Shown here piece after piece: positions 40,910-51,552 of a DNA stretch of 64,000 bases; position 1 is the stretch's first letter, and each line of letters starts with the position of its first letter. This DNA is from Streptomyces griseus (GTDB lineage Bacteria; Actinomycetota; Actinomycetes; Nanopelagicales; Nanopelagicaceae). Location: contig CAMCYO010000001.1 in NCBI GenBank assembly GCA_945884695.1, positions 1 to 64,000 of the forward strand. The letters run 5' to 3'. The translations under genes and the position numbers were made by a program. Under the pieces are notes generated by a model, which saw only the letters and a list, made by a program, of their open reading frames with translations, ran no database searches and was not told the DNA's origin.

Positions 40910-43225
40910 ATGGCCAAAAAAAAGAAGCAGGAATCTAAGGGCGCACCAATTGCCCGTGGAGCATCTGGCCTATGGTGGTTTTTTGCAAAGACTCTAGGGG
41001 GCGCAATTCGGTTTATCGCCCGTGGAGCGCGAGAGCTAGATCCAGCCCATCAGCGAGATGGGTTTGCATTCCTGTTTTTCATTTTAGCTCTCGTCTCATC
41101 TGCAGGTACGTGGTTTCATTCAAATAACTTGTTGGGCCGAATACTTTTTTCCTTTTTCTATGGTGCGGTCGGTCGAATCGGTTTAATAGTGCCTCTGCTC
41201 CTGCTCTATTTTGCAATAAGACTTTTCCGAGTTCCTGATGAGAGAGCCACAACGGGTCGAATCACAATTGGAACTTTGGCGCTCTTGCTTAGCTCTACTG
41301 GATTAATTCACATGCTCAACGGTTCATCCGGAACTGGTGCAACAGCGATGCGCCATGGCGGAGGATGGATTGGTTACGGGGTTTCTAGACCACTTGTTGC
41401 ACTTATGACGCCGCTGCTTACGTATCCAGTGCTCGCCCTTTTATTTATTTTTGGATTATTGGTTATTACTGCAACTCCTGTCTCTGAGGTGTTCTCGCGA
41501 ATTCGCCTTGTATTTCGATGGGTTTTTGATAAGAGCGCAAAGGGCGTCAAGCGAATTAGCGATGATTTCGAGATCTCCGAGTCAGAACCTTTTGAAACTC
41601 CACTAGTTGCCGATTGGCATCATCGCGACAACGAAGCAGAAGATATCGAGGAAGAAATAGACGAAGAAAGCTTCGATGAAGAATTCACTGTTCCGATCGC
41701 TTTGCCACCCCAGTCTGAGAAGTTTGCCACCGAGCGCCCCGTGCAACTACTTCTTACCAACGATAAGCCTTACGAACTTCCCCCGCCAGATAGTTTGCGA
41801 ACAGGACAACCATCCAAGACCAAGAGCAAAGCAAATGAGAGCGTTGTCGCAGCCCTTACTGAGGTATTTGCCCAATTTGAAATTGATGCAGCGGTGACTG
41901 GATTTATGCGCGGACCAACAGTTACTCGTTATGAGGTCGAGTTAGGTAGTGCGGTAAAAGTTGAGAGAATTACTGCCCTTGCCAAGAATATTTCCTACGC
42001 CGTTGCAAGTGCCGAAGTTCGCATTCTTTCTCCCATTCCAGGTAAGTCTGCAGTCGGAATTGAAATTCCTAATGCTGATCGCGAAATAGTGGCCCTGGGT
42101 GATGTCTTGCGCTCAACTATTGCCGGCTCTGATCATCATCCGATGCTGGTGGCTCTTGGTAAAGATGTTGAAGGAAGTTTTGTTTGCGCCAACTTGGCCA
42201 AGATGCCGCACTTGCTTGTGGCCGGTGCAACGGGTGCGGGTAAGTCATCGATGATTAACGCGATGATTATCTCCGTATTGATGCGCTCAACACCTGATGA
42301 TGTGCGGTTAGTTTTGATTGACCCTAAACGCGTTGAGTTAACTGCATATGAAGGAATTCCCCACCTCATTACTCCCATCATTACAAGTCCTAAAAAAGCT
42401 GCCGATGCCCTGCAGTGGGTAGTACGTGAGATGGATTTACGTTATGAAGATCTCTCAACTTTTGGCTACCGGCATATTGATGATTTTAATAAGGCGGTTC
42501 AAGCTGGCAAAGCAGTTGCTCCACCCGGTAGCGATCGCGTCCTGGAGCCGTACCCATATTTATTGGTAATAATTGATGAGCTTGCTGACTTAATGATGAT
42601 TGCAGCTAAAGAAGTTGAAGAATGCGTTGTTCGCATTACTCAACTTGCACGCTCTGCAGGGATACATTTAGTACTCGCTACTCAGCGTCCTAGTGTTGAT
42701 GTTGTAACTGGGCTGATTAAAGCCAATGTACCTTCCAGGCTTTCTTTTGCGACGAGCTCATTAGCCGATAGCCGAGTCATCTTGGACTCAGGTGGTGCTG
42801 AGAAACTTGTTGGACAAGGTGATGCGCTCTTTATTCCAATGGGAGCAAGTAGGGCAGTTCGTATCCAAGGTGCCTACGTTTCTGAACGAGAGATTGAAGT
42901 AGTTGTAAACCATGTTAAAGCTCAGCTATCTCCACGCTACAGAAGTGATGTAACTGCTCCGCAAACACGAATTACAATGAGCGAGCAAGAAATTGGCGAC
43001 GATATTGATTTGCTCTTGCAAGCAGTGCACTTAGTTGTGACAACACAGTTTGGTTCCACTTCGATGTTGCAGAGAAAATTACGCGTGGGATTTGCAAAAG
43101 CGGGACGCTTGATGGATTTGATGGAGTCACGTGGAATTGTCGGACCGTCAGAGGGCTCCAAGGCGCGGACCGTTCTGGTCAAAGTGGATGACCTAGAGGC
43201 AGTCCTGGACACAATTCACGATTAG
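40910..43225 (+). CDS. ftsK: DNA translocase FtsK
   Basis: This is a 771-residue FtsK. Four hydrophobic segments lie between about residues 48 and 190, followed by an acidic linker (about 240-265), then the motor: Walker A GATGAGKSS near 438, Walker B LVIIDELADLM near 552, and a C-terminal winged-helix gamma domain after about 700. It pumps chromosomal DNA at the septum. It is on the short side for actinobacterial FtsK because the linker is compact. Confidence 0.95.
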   Translation: MAKKKKQESKGAPIARGASGLWWFFAKTLGGAIRFIARGARELDPAHQRDGFAFLFFILALVSSAGTWFHSNNLLGRILFSFFYGAVGRIGLIVPLLLLYFAIRLFRVPDERATTGRITIGTLALLLSSTGLIHMLNGSSGTGATAMRHGGGWIGYGVSRPLVALMTPLLTYPVLALLFIFGLLVITATPVSEVFSRIRLVFRWVFDKSAKGVKRISDDFEISESEPFETPLVADWHHRDNEAEDIEEEIDEESFDEEFTVPIALPPQSEKFATERPVQLLLTNDKPYELPPPDSLRTGQPSKTKSKANESVVAALTEVFAQFEIDAAVTGFMRGPTVTRYEVELGSAVKVERITALAKNISYAVASAEVRILSPIPGKSAVGIEIPNADREIVALGDVLRSTIAGSDHHPMLVALGKDVEGSFVCANLAKMPHLLVAGATGAGKSSMINAMIISVLMRSTPDDVRLVLIDPKRVELTAYEGIPHLITPIITSPKKAADALQWVVREMDLRYEDLSTFGYRHIDDFNKAVQAGKAVAPPGSDRVLEPYPYLLVIIDELADLMMIAAKEVEECVVRITQLARSAGIHLVLATQRPSVDVVTGLIKANVPSRLSFATSSLADSRVILDSGGAEKLVGQGDALFIPMGASRAVRIQGAYVSEREIEVVVNHVKAQLSPRYRSDVTAPQTRITMSEQEIGDDIDLLLQAVHLVVTTQFGSTSMLQRKLRVGFAKAGRLMDLMESRGIVGPSEGSKARTVLVKVDDLEAVLDTIHD

Positions 43226-43364
43226 GCCATTGTAGGTTTAGTATTAAAAGGGTGAGTGTTCAGGGGGATATCACTGGGCACTGATGGAAAACGCCAGATG
43301 TATCTTGTTAGGAAAAGAGTGCTGGCGTATCCTTAGCACTTCTCCGATTTTGCAAAGGTAAATC

Positions 43365-44090
43365 ATGTCGCTAGGTTCAACAATCGCCACTGCTCGAAAG
43401 AGTGCTGGCATGAGTCTTGACGATCTTGCAGAGAGAACAAGTATCCGCGCAAGTTTGTTACGAGAATTTGAAAATAATCATTTTGAAAGATGTGGTGGCG
43501 AAACATATGCCCGTGGCCATGTTAGAAATGTTGCGGTAGCACTTGGTGCCGATTTGGCAACATTTCTAGAACTCTTTGATGCTGAGCAATCAACGGCATC
43601 TCGTTCCATGTATGACTTGCTCATTGAAAATAATGTCACTACTCCAAGAAGTGAAAAAAGCAGGGTTTCGATTAAAACTCTTGCGGTAATCTCAGCATCT
43701 GCCGTAATTCTCGTAGGTGGCGGACAGATCATAATTTCTAATATGAATTCAACGAATTCTCCTACAGCATCTCAATCTCCATCGATCACCGTTGTATCCC
43801 CACGACCAACGGCTACACCCATTGCAACTTCAGGTAGTAATGTCAACCTTGAACTTAAAGCAACTCGTGGTTCTACGTGGTTATTGGTGAGCGATTTATC
43901 TGGAACGGTTTTGTATTCAGGGCGTTTATCTCAAGGGGAGAGCAAGGCTTTCTCATCTACCACGCTCATCAATGTCCGCTTTGGAAATGCTGGCGCAGTT
44001 GATGCACTTCTTAATGGAATCGCTCAACCAAGCCTTGGGGTCATTGGCGAAGTGGTAGATCGTAGCTTCGGGGCGAATTCTTCGAATTAA
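43365..44090 (+). CDS. RodZ-like helix-turn-helix membrane protein
   Basis: This 241-residue protein has an N-terminal Cro/C1-type HTH (IATARKSAGMSLDDLAERT), a single membrane segment near 108-128 (VISASAVILVGGGQIII), a Ser/Thr/Pro-rich linker and a C-terminal DUF4115-type domain. RodZ-family proteins link the cytoskeleton or the cell wall machinery; in actinobacteria the homologue commonly lies between ftsK and rimO. The 139 bases before it contain an ACGCCAG/CTGGCGT inverted pair at 43291-43328 and no gene. Confidence 0.8.
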   Translation: MSLGSTIATARKSAGMSLDDLAERTSIRASLLREFENNHFERCGGETYARGHVRNVAVALGADLATFLELFDAEQSTASRSMYDLLIENNVTTPRSEKSRVSIKTLAVISASAVILVGGGQIIISNMNSTNSPTASQSPSITVVSPRPTATPIATSGSNVNLELKATRGSTWLLVSDLSGTVLYSGRLSQGESKAFSSTTLINVRFGNAGAVDALLNGIAQPSLGVIGEVVDRSFGANSSN

Positions 44091-44108
44091 CTCTGTATCA
44101 TCGCTTCA

Positions 44109-45521
44109 ATGAAACGCACTGTTGCTCTAGTAACCCTTGGGTGCGCCCGCAATGAAGTCGATTCCGAAGAACTTGCCGGACGTTTAGAAGCAGATGGTTG
44201 GACATTAGTTGATGATGTCGAGTTGGCCGAAGTTGCCCTAGTTAACACATGCGGGTTTATCGAATCGGCTAAAAAAGATTCGATTGATACTTTGCTAGAG
44301 GCTAATTCCCTTAAGGGCCATGGTGTAACCCGCGCTGTTGTTGCCGTTGGTTGTATGGCAGAGCGTTATGGCAATGAGTTGGCAGATGCGTTGCCTGAAA
44401 CTGATGCGATATTAGGTTTTGATGATTACCGGGATATCAGCGCCCGATTGCAAGCAATAGTGGCTGGGGAAAAACACCAAACGCATACGCCAAAAGATCG
44501 CCGGGCTTTATTGCCAATATCGCCAGTAGAGCGAGCCCAAGTTCGCGATGCCCAAGTTCGCGATGCCCAAGTTCGCGATGCCCAGCATGCATCTGCAGTA
44601 GGTGCCGGCGGATCCCTCTTTCGCAAGCGTTTAGGCAATGCACCCTGGGCGCCATTAAAAATTGCCTCAGGGTGCGATCGTCGATGTTCCTTCTGTGCAA
44701 TTCCATATTTCCGAGGCTCTTTTGTATCCAGACGCCCTGAAGAGATTATCGAGGAAGCCACATGGCTTGCAGATCATGGCGTGAGTGAACTTTTTCTCGT
44801 AAGCGAAAACACAACCTCATATGGCAAAGACCTTGGTGATCTGCGATTAATGGAGAAACTTTTACCTCAACTAGCCCAGATTGAGGCCATCACTCGTATC
44901 AGACTTTCTTATCTGCAACCTGCTGAAATGCGTCCAACTTTGATCCAAGCCATGGTTGAAACCCCGAAAGTAGTTCCCTACTTTGATTTATCATTTCAAC
45001 ATTCCAGCGCAGAAATCTTGCGTGCCATGCGTCGCTTTGGAGATAGTGAAAAATTCTTGCATCTCATTACACAAATTCGTGCGATTTCACCAGAGGCTGG
45101 GATCCGTTCTAATGTGATTGTCGGTTTCCCTGGCGAGAGTGAGGCCGATTATGAAGAACTCATTAACTTTGTTAGCGCTGCCCATTTGGATGCAATTGGA
45201 GTATTTGGATATTCAGATGAGGACAATACGGAGGCTCTGGCCTTGGGTAACAAAATTGACCCGGAGTTGATACGCGAGCGCGTAGAAAATTTAGCATCAC
45301 TCGTTGATGAGCTTGTGAGCGACCGAGCAAGTGCACGTATTGGCCAAGAAATCAGCGTCTTAATTGAAGATTCTGAACTCCAAGAAGGTCGGGCTGAGCA
45401 CCAAGGTCCTGAAGTTGATGGAACAACTTCCTTTATTGGAACTAATTTTCACGAGGGAGAGTATGTTCGTGCACGTATCAGCGACACAATAGGTGCTGAT
45501 TTGATTGCAGAGGCGTTATGA
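44109..45521 (+). CDS. rimO: Ribosomal protein S12 methylthiotransferase RimO
   Basis: This is a 470-residue radical-SAM methylthiotransferase. The UPF0004 cysteines are in [19 protein letters not shown] and VGCMAER; the radical-SAM CxxxCxxC is at C189, C193 and C196; the C-terminal TRAM domain is present. It modifies Asp of ribosomal protein S12. Between the two domains lies a repeated QVRDA segment (see the separate repeat entry). pgsA overlaps its stop by 4 nt. Confidence 0.93.
   Translation: MKRTVALVTLGCARNEVDSEELAGRLEADGWTLVDDVELAEVALVNTCGFIESAKKDSIDTLLEANSLKGHGVTRAVVAVGCMAERYGNELADALPETDAILGFDDYRDISARLQAIVAGEKHQTHTPKDRRALLPISPVERAQVRDAQVRDAQVRDAQHASAVGAGGSLFRKRLGNAPWAPLKIASGCDRRCSFCAIPYFRGSFVSRRPEEIIEEATWLADHGVSELFLVSENTTSYGKDLGDLRLMEKLLPQLAQIEAITRIRLSYLQPAEMRPTLIQAMVETPKVVPYFDLSFQHSSAEILRAMRRFGDSEKFLHLITQIRAISPEAGIRSNVIVGFPGESEADYEELINFVSAAHLDAIGVFGYSDEDNTEALALGNKIDPELIRERVENLASLVDELVSDRASARIGQEISVLIEDSELQEGRAEHQGPEVDGTTSFIGTNFHEGEYVRARISDTIGADLIAEAL
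44535..44579 (+). repeat. In-frame 15-bp tandem repeat in rimO
   Basis: Three perfect copies of GCCCAAGTTCGCGAT (44535-44549, 44550-44564, 44565-44579) and a partial fourth encode A-Q-V-R-D three times, at about residues 143-158. The tract sits in the linker between the N-terminal and radical-SAM domains. Perfect identity at DNA level suggests a recent slippage expansion. Confidence 0.9.
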
Positions 45522-46060
45522 AAAAACCTAGGGAACTGAATTTGCCTAATGCGATAACCTTACTGCGTATTGCAGCGTTGCCCTTATGTGTTTACTTTTT
45601 ATTTAAAAATGGTGGACATGATTCTACGTGGCGAATTGTGGCATGGTGGCTATTTTTCATCGTTGGAATGACAGATTTCTTAGACGGTAAATTGGCAAGA
45701 AGTCGTGGAAGCGTTACAGAGTTTGGAAAGTTATTAGACCCAATCGCGGACAAAGCCCTTATTGGCACCGCGATGATTGGACTTTCCCTGCTGGGTGATT
45801 TGCCCTGGTGGATTACCGTCGTGATCTTAACTCGCGAGATTGGAATCACGATTGCTCGTCTACTTGTGATTTCAGGGGGAGTCATTGCTGCTAATCGAGG
45901 CGGAAAAATCAAGACCATGGTGACAAGTTTTGGTGTGGGCTTTTATGTTCTACCCCTTAAGGAGAGTTTCTTTATTTACAGGGATATATTTATGTATTTA
46001 GGAGTTGCAATAACTTTAGTTACGGGTGCCTCCTACTTGGTTGCCCTGCGCAAGAGATGA
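45518..46060 (+). CDS. pgsA: CDP-diacylglycerol-glycerol-3-phosphate 3-phosphatidyltransferase
   Basis: This 180-residue membrane enzyme has the CDP-alcohol phosphotransferase motif [20 protein letters not shown] near residue 55 and several hydrophobic helices. It makes phosphatidylglycerol phosphate. It overlaps rimO by 4 nt and is followed by cinA after 9 nt. Confidence 0.92.
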   Translation: MKKPRELNLPNAITLLRIAALPLCVYFLFKNGGHDSTWRIVAWWLFFIVGMTDFLDGKLARSRGSVTEFGKLLDPIADKALIGTAMIGLSLLGDLPWWITVVILTREIGITIARLLVISGGVIAANRGGKIKTMVTSFGVGFYVLPLKESFFIYRDIFMYLGVAITLVTGASYLVALRKR

Positions 46061-46069
46061 TGAAATCAG

Positions 46070-46564
46070 ATGCCAACTAACGCAATTGGACGTGAAGTGG
46101 AGGAGATCATTTCACTTCTTGCAAGTGGCGGTCAGAGCCTTTCTACCGCAGAATCCCTTACCGGTGGTGGCTTGGGTGCCATGATCACTAGCGTGCCAGG
46201 TGCATCGAAAATATATCTAGGTGGCGTGATTGCATACAACGCCAATGTTAAAGAAAATCTCTTGGGCGTTCGGCGATCAGATATCGAAGAATTTGGAGTT
46301 GTTAGCCAAGAAGTTGCAATGTCCATGGCGCAGGGTGCCAGGAAGAAATTTTCATCAACATGGGCAATTGCCACCACTGGCGTTGCAGGCCCTGGAGCAT
46401 CTGCGGGCATAGCCCCGGGCACTGTGTGGATTGCAATGTGCGGACCTGTAGTTTCGTCCACCTTCCTTGAGTTGGATGGGGAGCGTCAATCCGTCCAAAA
46501 CGCCACTATTGCCAGCGCAATATCGGCATTTGCGCGTATCCTTAGAGCATCAAGTCGCGCCTAA
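46070..46564 (+). CDS. pncC: Nicotinamide-nucleotide amidase (CinA C-terminal domain protein)
   Basis: This 164-residue protein contains only the CinA C-terminal domain ([31 protein letters not shown]). It deamidates nicotinamide mononucleotide, linking it to NAD recycling. It is the single-domain form common in actinobacteria, located between pgsA and clgR. Confidence 0.88.
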   Translation: MPTNAIGREVEEIISLLASGGQSLSTAESLTGGGLGAMITSVPGASKIYLGGVIAYNANVKENLLGVRRSDIEEFGVVSQEVAMSMAQGARKKFSSTWAIATTGVAGPGASAGIAPGTVWIAMCGPVVSSTFLELDGERQSVQNATIASAISAFARILRASSRA

Positions 46565-46598
46565 TACAGGCCCGGCATTGCCACGAAGGGAGCAGACC

Positions 46599-46874
46599 GT
46601 GGAGTTATTGCGTACTCATATTGGACGCTCTCTTCGTTCTGCGCGAAATAGCCAAGGTCGCACCTTGCGTGAAGTAGCTCGACAAGCCCGAGTTTCATTG
46701 GGGTACTTATCTGAAGTTGAACGTGGCCAAAAGGAAGCATCTTCTGAATTACTCAATTCCATTTGCCAGGCTTTAGATCTAGAACTTTCTGCAGTGCTGA
46801 CAACTGTTGCACGCGAATTAGTTTCCTATGAATTGGTTGATGCGGTCAAGTTAACTGTCGTTGACGCCGCTTAA
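46599..46874 (+). CDS. clgR: ClgR-type XRE transcriptional regulator
   Basis: This 91-residue protein has a Cro/C1 [34 protein letters not shown]. The GTG at 46599 is preferred because it gives the usual VELLRTHIG start and follows AAGGGAG by about 6 nt; longer readings start inside pncC. ClgR controls the Clp protease genes and stress response in actinobacteria. Position before recA matches the usual synteny. Confidence 0.85.
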   Translation: MELLRTHIGRSLRSARNSQGRTLREVARQARVSLGYLSEVERGQKEASSELLNSICQALDLELSAVLTTVARELVSYELVDAVKLTVVDAA

Positions 46875-46879
46875 AAGCA

Positions 46880-47398
46880 TTGCCCAGCACTGATAATTCG
46901 CTTTCGAAGAAAGACGAACCATACCTTCGGCAAATGACTTCTTTCCGTCGCACTCGTAGTGCAATCTTGCAGGGCACCAAGGATCTAATCTCTCTAGGTG
47001 GATTACGCAATGCCACAATGATAGAAATTGCAGATACTGCCCAAGTTTCTAGAGCAACGCTGTACAACCATTTCCGGGATAAAGATGCAGTACTTCGTGC
47101 ACTCATGGAGAGCGAAGTAGAACGCTTATTTAACAACTCTCTTCCCATTACAGAGATTGCGTGGGAGATTTCTAGCCACCCAGCACTTGCCACACTTCGA
47201 AGGATCGATCCAGGTGCCCTTACCGACCTTCTTGCGCGCTCGCAGGATGAACTCTGGCTCAAGGTTCGGGCAGGACTTGAATTGGTTGTGGCCTCACCCA
47301 CCCACGTTGAGATGGCCTTGAGATGGCTTATTGGACAATTCCTTGCGCCTTTGTCCAGGCAAGAGATCTCGGCACACGCTTTATTTTTAGCGCGCTAG
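46880..47398 (+). CDS. TetR-family transcriptional regulator
   Basis: This protein of up to 172 residues has an N-terminal TetR HTH (ATMIEIADTAQVSRATLYNHFRDKDAVLRAL). The start may be TTG 46880 or ATG 46934. The ligand domain is short. It sits between clgR and recA; the target is unknown. Confidence 0.75.
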   Translation: MPSTDNSLSKKDEPYLRQMTSFRRTRSAILQGTKDLISLGGLRNATMIEIADTAQVSRATLYNHFRDKDAVLRALMESEVERLFNNSLPITEIAWEISSHPALATLRRIDPGALTDLLARSQDELWLKVRAGLELVVASPTHVEMALRWLIGQFLAPLSRQEISAHALFLAR

Positions 47399-47446
47399 CT
47401 CCCTGTTACTTCAAAGGTCGGCGTGTCGGGCCTTGAAAGTATAGTT

Positions 47447-47460
47447 CGAACAGGTGTTCG
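47447..47460. promoter_or_regulatory. SOS box (LexA site) upstream of recA
   Basis: CGAACAGGTGTTCG fits the actinobacterial/Gram-positive LexA consensus CGAACRNRYGTTCG. It lies about 130 bp before recA and predicts damage induction. The gap 47399-47590 contains no gene. Confidence 0.88.
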
Positions 47461-47590
47461 GATACTCTATCCCTACCCAACCAGAGCGGTTTCCACGGTT
47501 CAGGCCCAGCGCCTGCCTTCCCACCAGTGGCCTTCCGTACCTTCTGGACCATAACTAACGCCACCAGGCGTTTAATTGAAAGGAAGAATG

Positions 47591-48664
47591 ATGGCTAGCG
47601 AAAAAGCTAACGAAAAAGTGTCAAACGATAAATCCAAAGCCCTCGATACAGCCCTTGCCCAGATTGAACGTCAATTCGGAAAAGGCGCAGTTATGAAGAT
47701 GAGTGAGCGTGCAAATGCAGTCGTAGAAGTTATTCCAACAGGATCAATTAGTTTGGATATCGCCCTTGGTATTGGCGGATTACCACGTGGTCGCGTTGTC
47801 GAAATCTACGGACCAGAATCTTCAGGTAAAACAACGCTGGCACTTCACGCTATTGCTAACGCCCAGCGTGCAGGCGGAATTGCAGCATTTATCGATGCAG
47901 AGCATGCATTTGATGCAGAGTATGCAAAGAAACTCGGCGTCGATATCGATGCACTCCTTGTTTCTCAACCAGATACTGGCGAACAAGCGCTAGAAATTAT
48001 GGATATGTTAATTCGCTCCGGAGCTCTAGATATTGTTGTCGTTGACTCTGTAGCAGCACTTGTTCCTCGCGCAGAAATTGAAGGAGAGATGGGCGATTCA
48101 CATATGGGACTTCAGGCCCGTTTGATGTCACAGGCTCTTCGCAAAATTACTGGCGCTCTTCATCAGTCAAAGACCACTGCAATATTTATTAACCAATTGC
48201 GCGAAAAGATCGGTGTCTTCTTCGGATCTCCTGAGACAACAACAGGCGGTAAAGCACTCAAGTTTTACGCATCGATTCGTTTAGATATCCGTCGTATTGA
48301 AACCCTTAAAGATGGCACCGATGCCGTCGGAAACCGCACTCGGGTTAAAGTCGTTAAAAATAAGATGGCTCCACCATTTAAGCAAGCAGAGTTCGACATT
48401 CTCTACGGAGTCGGTATCTCACGTGAGGGCTCACTTCTTGACCTCGGCGTTGATATCGGAATCGTCAAAAAGTCTGGAGCTTGGTACACATATGAAGGCG
48501 ATCAATTGGGACAAGGCAAAGAGAACTCACGTAATTTCTTGCTCGATAATCCAGATCTTGCCAATGATATTGAGACAAAGATTCGTGCTCACTATGTCCC
48601 AACGCCAATAGATCCAGCCTTAGTTGCAGCAGTCGATGAAGCAACTGCAGAGGTTGATTTCTAA
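47591..48664 (+). CDS. recA: Recombinase RecA
   Basis: This 357-residue RecA has Walker [10 protein letters not shown] near residue 74, Walker [11 protein letters not shown] and the L2 region [10 protein letters not shown]. No intein is present. ATG 47591 is chosen over ATG 47588 because AGGAAG sits 4-5 nt upstream of it. The SOS box lies upstream. Confidence 0.96.
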   Translation: MASEKANEKVSNDKSKALDTALAQIERQFGKGAVMKMSERANAVVEVIPTGSISLDIALGIGGLPRGRVVEIYGPESSGKTTLALHAIANAQRAGGIAAFIDAEHAFDAEYAKKLGVDIDALLVSQPDTGEQALEIMDMLIRSGALDIVVVDSVAALVPRAEIEGEMGDSHMGLQARLMSQALRKITGALHQSKTTAIFINQLREKIGVFFGSPETTTGGKALKFYASIRLDIRRIETLKDGTDAVGNRTRVKVVKNKMAPPFKQAEFDILYGVGISREGSLLDLGVDIGIVKKSGAWYTYEGDQLGQGKENSRNFLLDNPDLANDIETKIRAHYVPTPIDPALVAAVDEATAEVDF

Positions 48665-49149
48665 TTTCTACCCAACTCATTCGAGAAAGCTCCGACCCCT
48701 ACTTTTTAGCCGAGACCATTGCACTCGTTGCGTTGGCACCTCGATCTAAAAGTAGGGGTGAGCTCTTCGATCTCCTTAGACGTCGCGGAATCAGTGAAGA
48801 TATTGCAAATGCCGTTCTTTATCGCTTGCAGGAGCAAGGCCATATCAACGATGAAGAATTTGCACGCGCATGGAGTGAGTCACGTCAACGCGCAAAAAAA
48901 TTATCAAAGCGCACCATTGCTACTGAACTTCGAGGCAAAGGTGTGAGCCCGGAGATTATTGAGCTAGTCACTTCTGAAATAGACCATGATGCCGAGTTCG
49001 CAATTGCCATGGAGCTCACCAATCGAAAATATCGTCCTATTGCTCATCTTGAAAGAGAGGTCATACGTCGTCGCATTCATGGAGCTCTGGCTAGAAGAGG
49101 GTTTTCCAGTAGCGTCATTAACGCATGTATGCGAGAAATCGGAATCTGA
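48664..49149 (+). CDS. recX: Regulatory protein RecX (probable non-ATG start)
   Basis: RecX modulates RecA filaments. Helical repeats are visible (ELFDLLRRRGISEDIANAVLYRL, NDEEFARAWSESR, IATELRGKGVSPEII). The conserved N-terminal motif AETIALVALAPRSKSRGEL starts before the first TTG (48733). The frame is open only back to 48658, with no ATG, GTG or TTG between. ATT at 48664, overlapping the recA stop (TAATT) with GAGG about 10 nt upstream, is the best start and gives about 161 residues. If TTG 48733 is used, the protein is 138 residues and lacks this motif. Confidence 0.72.
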   Translation: MSTQLIRESSDPYFLAETIALVALAPRSKSRGELFDLLRRRGISEDIANAVLYRLQEQGHINDEEFARAWSESRQRAKKLSKRTIATELRGKGVSPEIIELVTSEIDHDAEFAIAMELTNRKYRPIAHLEREVIRRRIHGALARRGFSSSVINACMREIGI

Positions 49150-49170
49150 TTCGGCCAGTACTATTGCGCT

Positions 49171-50613
49171 ATGCAAAGTACGGTAATGGCGCGCACATAC
49201 CTGGTTGAAACCTATGGGTGCCAGATGAATGTGCACGATTCTGAGCGCATTGCTGGATTACTTGATGAAGCCGGATATGTGCCCGTCATTGCGGGCGAAC
49301 AAGCTGACATTGTTGTTTTTAATACCTGCGCTGTTCGGGAAAATGCCGACAATAAACTATATGGAAATCTAAGTTTTCTAGCACCTATCAAGAAGGCAAA
49401 TCCCAGAATGCAGATTGCGGTGGGTGGTTGCTTGGCGCAAAAAGATCAATCCATCATTATGAAAAAGGCCCCGTATGTGGATGTAGTTTTCGGAACACAT
49501 AACGTTGGCTCATTACCAGTTTTATTGGAACGCGCGCGCATTGAAGAAGAATCCCAGATTGAGATACTGGAATCCCTTGAGCATTTTCCTTCTACTCTGC
49601 CCGCCAGGCGTTTTAGCGCATTTTCAGCATGGGTATCAGTTTCGGTTGGATGCAATAACACATGCACCTTCTGCATCGTTCCAACACTTCGAGGAGTAGA
49701 AAAGGACCGTTTAGCTTCAGATATTTTGCTCGAAGTTCAGACTCTGGTGGATCAAGGAGTTATTGAAATTACTCTCCTTGGACAGAACGTCAATGCATAT
49801 GGAGTGGAGTTCGGAAATAGAGGAGCCTTTGCAGAGTTAGTTCGAGCCTGCGGAAAAATTGATGGCCTGGAGCGCGTTCGATTTATGTCTCCACATCCTC
49901 GCGATTTTACCGATGATGTTATTGAAGCAATGGCGCAGAGCCCCAATGCAATGCCCCATCTACATATGCCATTGCAGTCGGGCTCTAATAAGGTTTTACA
50001 AGAGATGCGCCGTTCTTACAGAACTGATCGCTACTTAGGAATCATCGAACGCGCACGGCTTGCACTTCCTGATGTGCAGATAACTACTGACATCATTGTT
50101 GGATTTCCTGGCGAAACTGAGGCGGATTTTCAAGATACGTTAGATATCGCAACGCAAGCACGATTTAGTGCCGCCTATACCTATCAATATTCCAAGAGAC
50201 CCGGAACTCCTGCGGCAACGATGCCCGACCAAGTAATGCCTGAAATCGTGGGGGAGCGTTATACGCGATTGCATGCACATCAGGAAGCAATCTCCCTGTC
50301 AGTAAATAGGCAAGCAATTGGAAAGAGAATGAACGTTCTCGTCACTGAGAATGTTGGTCGAAGAGATACAGAACGCGAACGGATGTCGGGAAGAACTGAA
50401 GATTTTCGTCTTGCGCATTTCACATTTGATGCCGAAGACATGGCACGTCCTGGAGATGTTGTGAGTGTTGATATAGATGGCGCAGCTCCTCACTTCTTGA
50501 CAGGTGTTGGTCTGGATATCCGCCGAACTCGAGGCGGAGATGCACACCAGGCCCGCACGGAAGAACCAACTCGAGATCCATTACTCCTTGGAATGCCAAC
50601 TAAGCGTTCATGA
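49171..50613 (+). CDS. miaB: tRNA-2-methylthio-N6-dimethylallyladenosine synthase MiaB
   Basis: This protein of 480 residues (475 if ATG 49186 is used) has VETYGCQMN with the first UPF0004 Cys, GGCLAQ, and the radical-SAM [16 protein letters not shown]. The C-terminal TRAM domain is present. It methylthiolates i6A37 of tRNA. Its stop overlaps the miaA start by 4 nt. Confidence 0.93.
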   Translation: MQSTVMARTYLVETYGCQMNVHDSERIAGLLDEAGYVPVIAGEQADIVVFNTCAVRENADNKLYGNLSFLAPIKKANPRMQIAVGGCLAQKDQSIIMKKAPYVDVVFGTHNVGSLPVLLERARIEEESQIEILESLEHFPSTLPARRFSAFSAWVSVSVGCNNTCTFCIVPTLRGVEKDRLASDILLEVQTLVDQGVIEITLLGQNVNAYGVEFGNRGAFAELVRACGKIDGLERVRFMSPHPRDFTDDVIEAMAQSPNAMPHLHMPLQSGSNKVLQEMRRSYRTDRYLGIIERARLALPDVQITTDIIVGFPGETEADFQDTLDIATQARFSAAYTYQYSKRPGTPAATMPDQVMPEIVGERYTRLHAHQEAISLSVNRQAIGKRMNVLVTENVGRRDTERERMSGRTEDFRLAHFTFDAEDMARPGDVVSVDIDGAAPHFLTGVGLDIRRTRGGDAHQARTEEPTRDPLLLGMPTKRS

Positions 50614-51539
50614 ATCTCATAATAATTTGTGGTGCAACGGCAACAGGAAAAAGTGAAACGGCAATCGCATTAGCCAAAGATATAGACGCTGAAATTATCA
50701 GCGCCGACTCCATGCAACTCTACAAAGGAATGGATATTGGCACCGCAAAACTGAGTGTTGATCAAAGAGGCGGAGTTGCACACCATTTACTCGATGTCCT
50801 TGAAGTGCACGAGGATGCAAATGTTGCCTGGTATCAAGAGCGCGCACGTAAAATAATTTCAGAAATACACTCTCGTGGTAAAGATGTAGTCGTCGTTGGT
50901 GGAACTGGACTGTATATCAAGGCAATTCTCGATGACCTGAATTTCCCCGATACAGATCCGCAGGTGCGAAATTCACTCAATGCACTGGCTGAGAAAATTG
51001 GCGGTGATGCAATGTTTGAGCGCCTGGCAAAGTTAGATCCAGGCGCAGCGCTTGCAATAGATAGAGCAAACCTCAGGAGAGTTATACGGGCCTTAGAAGT
51101 TATTGAAATTACAGGTAAACCTTTCACTGCAAATTTACCTCGGAAAGAGAGCACACATTTTCCTGATGCACAGCAATTTGGGCTTGTGATGGATCGTGAA
51201 ACACTTGATGAACGGATCAGTAATCGAGTGGATGACATGTGGCAAAAGGGCTTAGTGGAAGAGACCCAAACCTTACTTAACTCTGGTTTGCGTGAAGGTC
51301 GCACAGCACAACTTGCCTTAGGTTATGCCCAAGTCATTAAGTTTAAGGATGGATTCATCTCTGAAGCTGATGCTAAAGAGGATACAAAAAGGGCGACAAG
51401 ACAGTACGCGCGACGCCAAGAGACCTGGTTTTCTCGGGATGAAAGAATTACATGGATTTCACCGACTCAACCTCGATTGGAAACCATACTTTCACGCATT
51501 AAAAATCCTCTTTCCCCGCACGAAGCCCTGCACGAGTAA
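50610..51539 (+). CDS. miaA: tRNA dimethylallyltransferase MiaA
   Basis: This 309-residue protein has P-loop GATATGKSE near residue 7, the [17 protein letters not shown] segment and the later [10 protein letters not shown] motif. It adds the dimethylallyl group at A37, on which MiaB acts. The coupled order miaB-miaA-dapF-hflX is typical of actinobacteria. Confidence 0.94.
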   Translation: MNLIIICGATATGKSETAIALAKDIDAEIISADSMQLYKGMDIGTAKLSVDQRGGVAHHLLDVLEVHEDANVAWYQERARKIISEIHSRGKDVVVVGGTGLYIKAILDDLNFPDTDPQVRNSLNALAEKIGGDAMFERLAKLDPGAALAIDRANLRRVIRALEVIEITGKPFTANLPRKESTHFPDAQQFGLVMDRETLDERISNRVDDMWQKGLVEETQTLLNSGLREGRTAQLALGYAQVIKFKDGFISEADAKEDTKRATRQYARRQETWFSRDERITWISPTQPRLETILSRIKNPLSPHEALHE

Positions 51540-51552
51540 ACTTTCAACACTA

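Noticed and set aside
43291-43328. ACGCCAG/CTGGCGT inverted pair before the RodZ-like gene
   Set aside because: Short arms with a 24-nt spacer and no U-tract; not enough for a terminator or operator call.
49333-49350. GTTCGG ... CCGAC resemblance to the IclR operator
   Set aside because: The spacer is 7 nt rather than 5, one arm is incomplete, and it lies inside miaB coding sequence.
51325-51552. N-terminal extension of DapF
   Set aside because: The open frame runs through the end of miaA and shows no similarity to DapF; the family start is at 51553.
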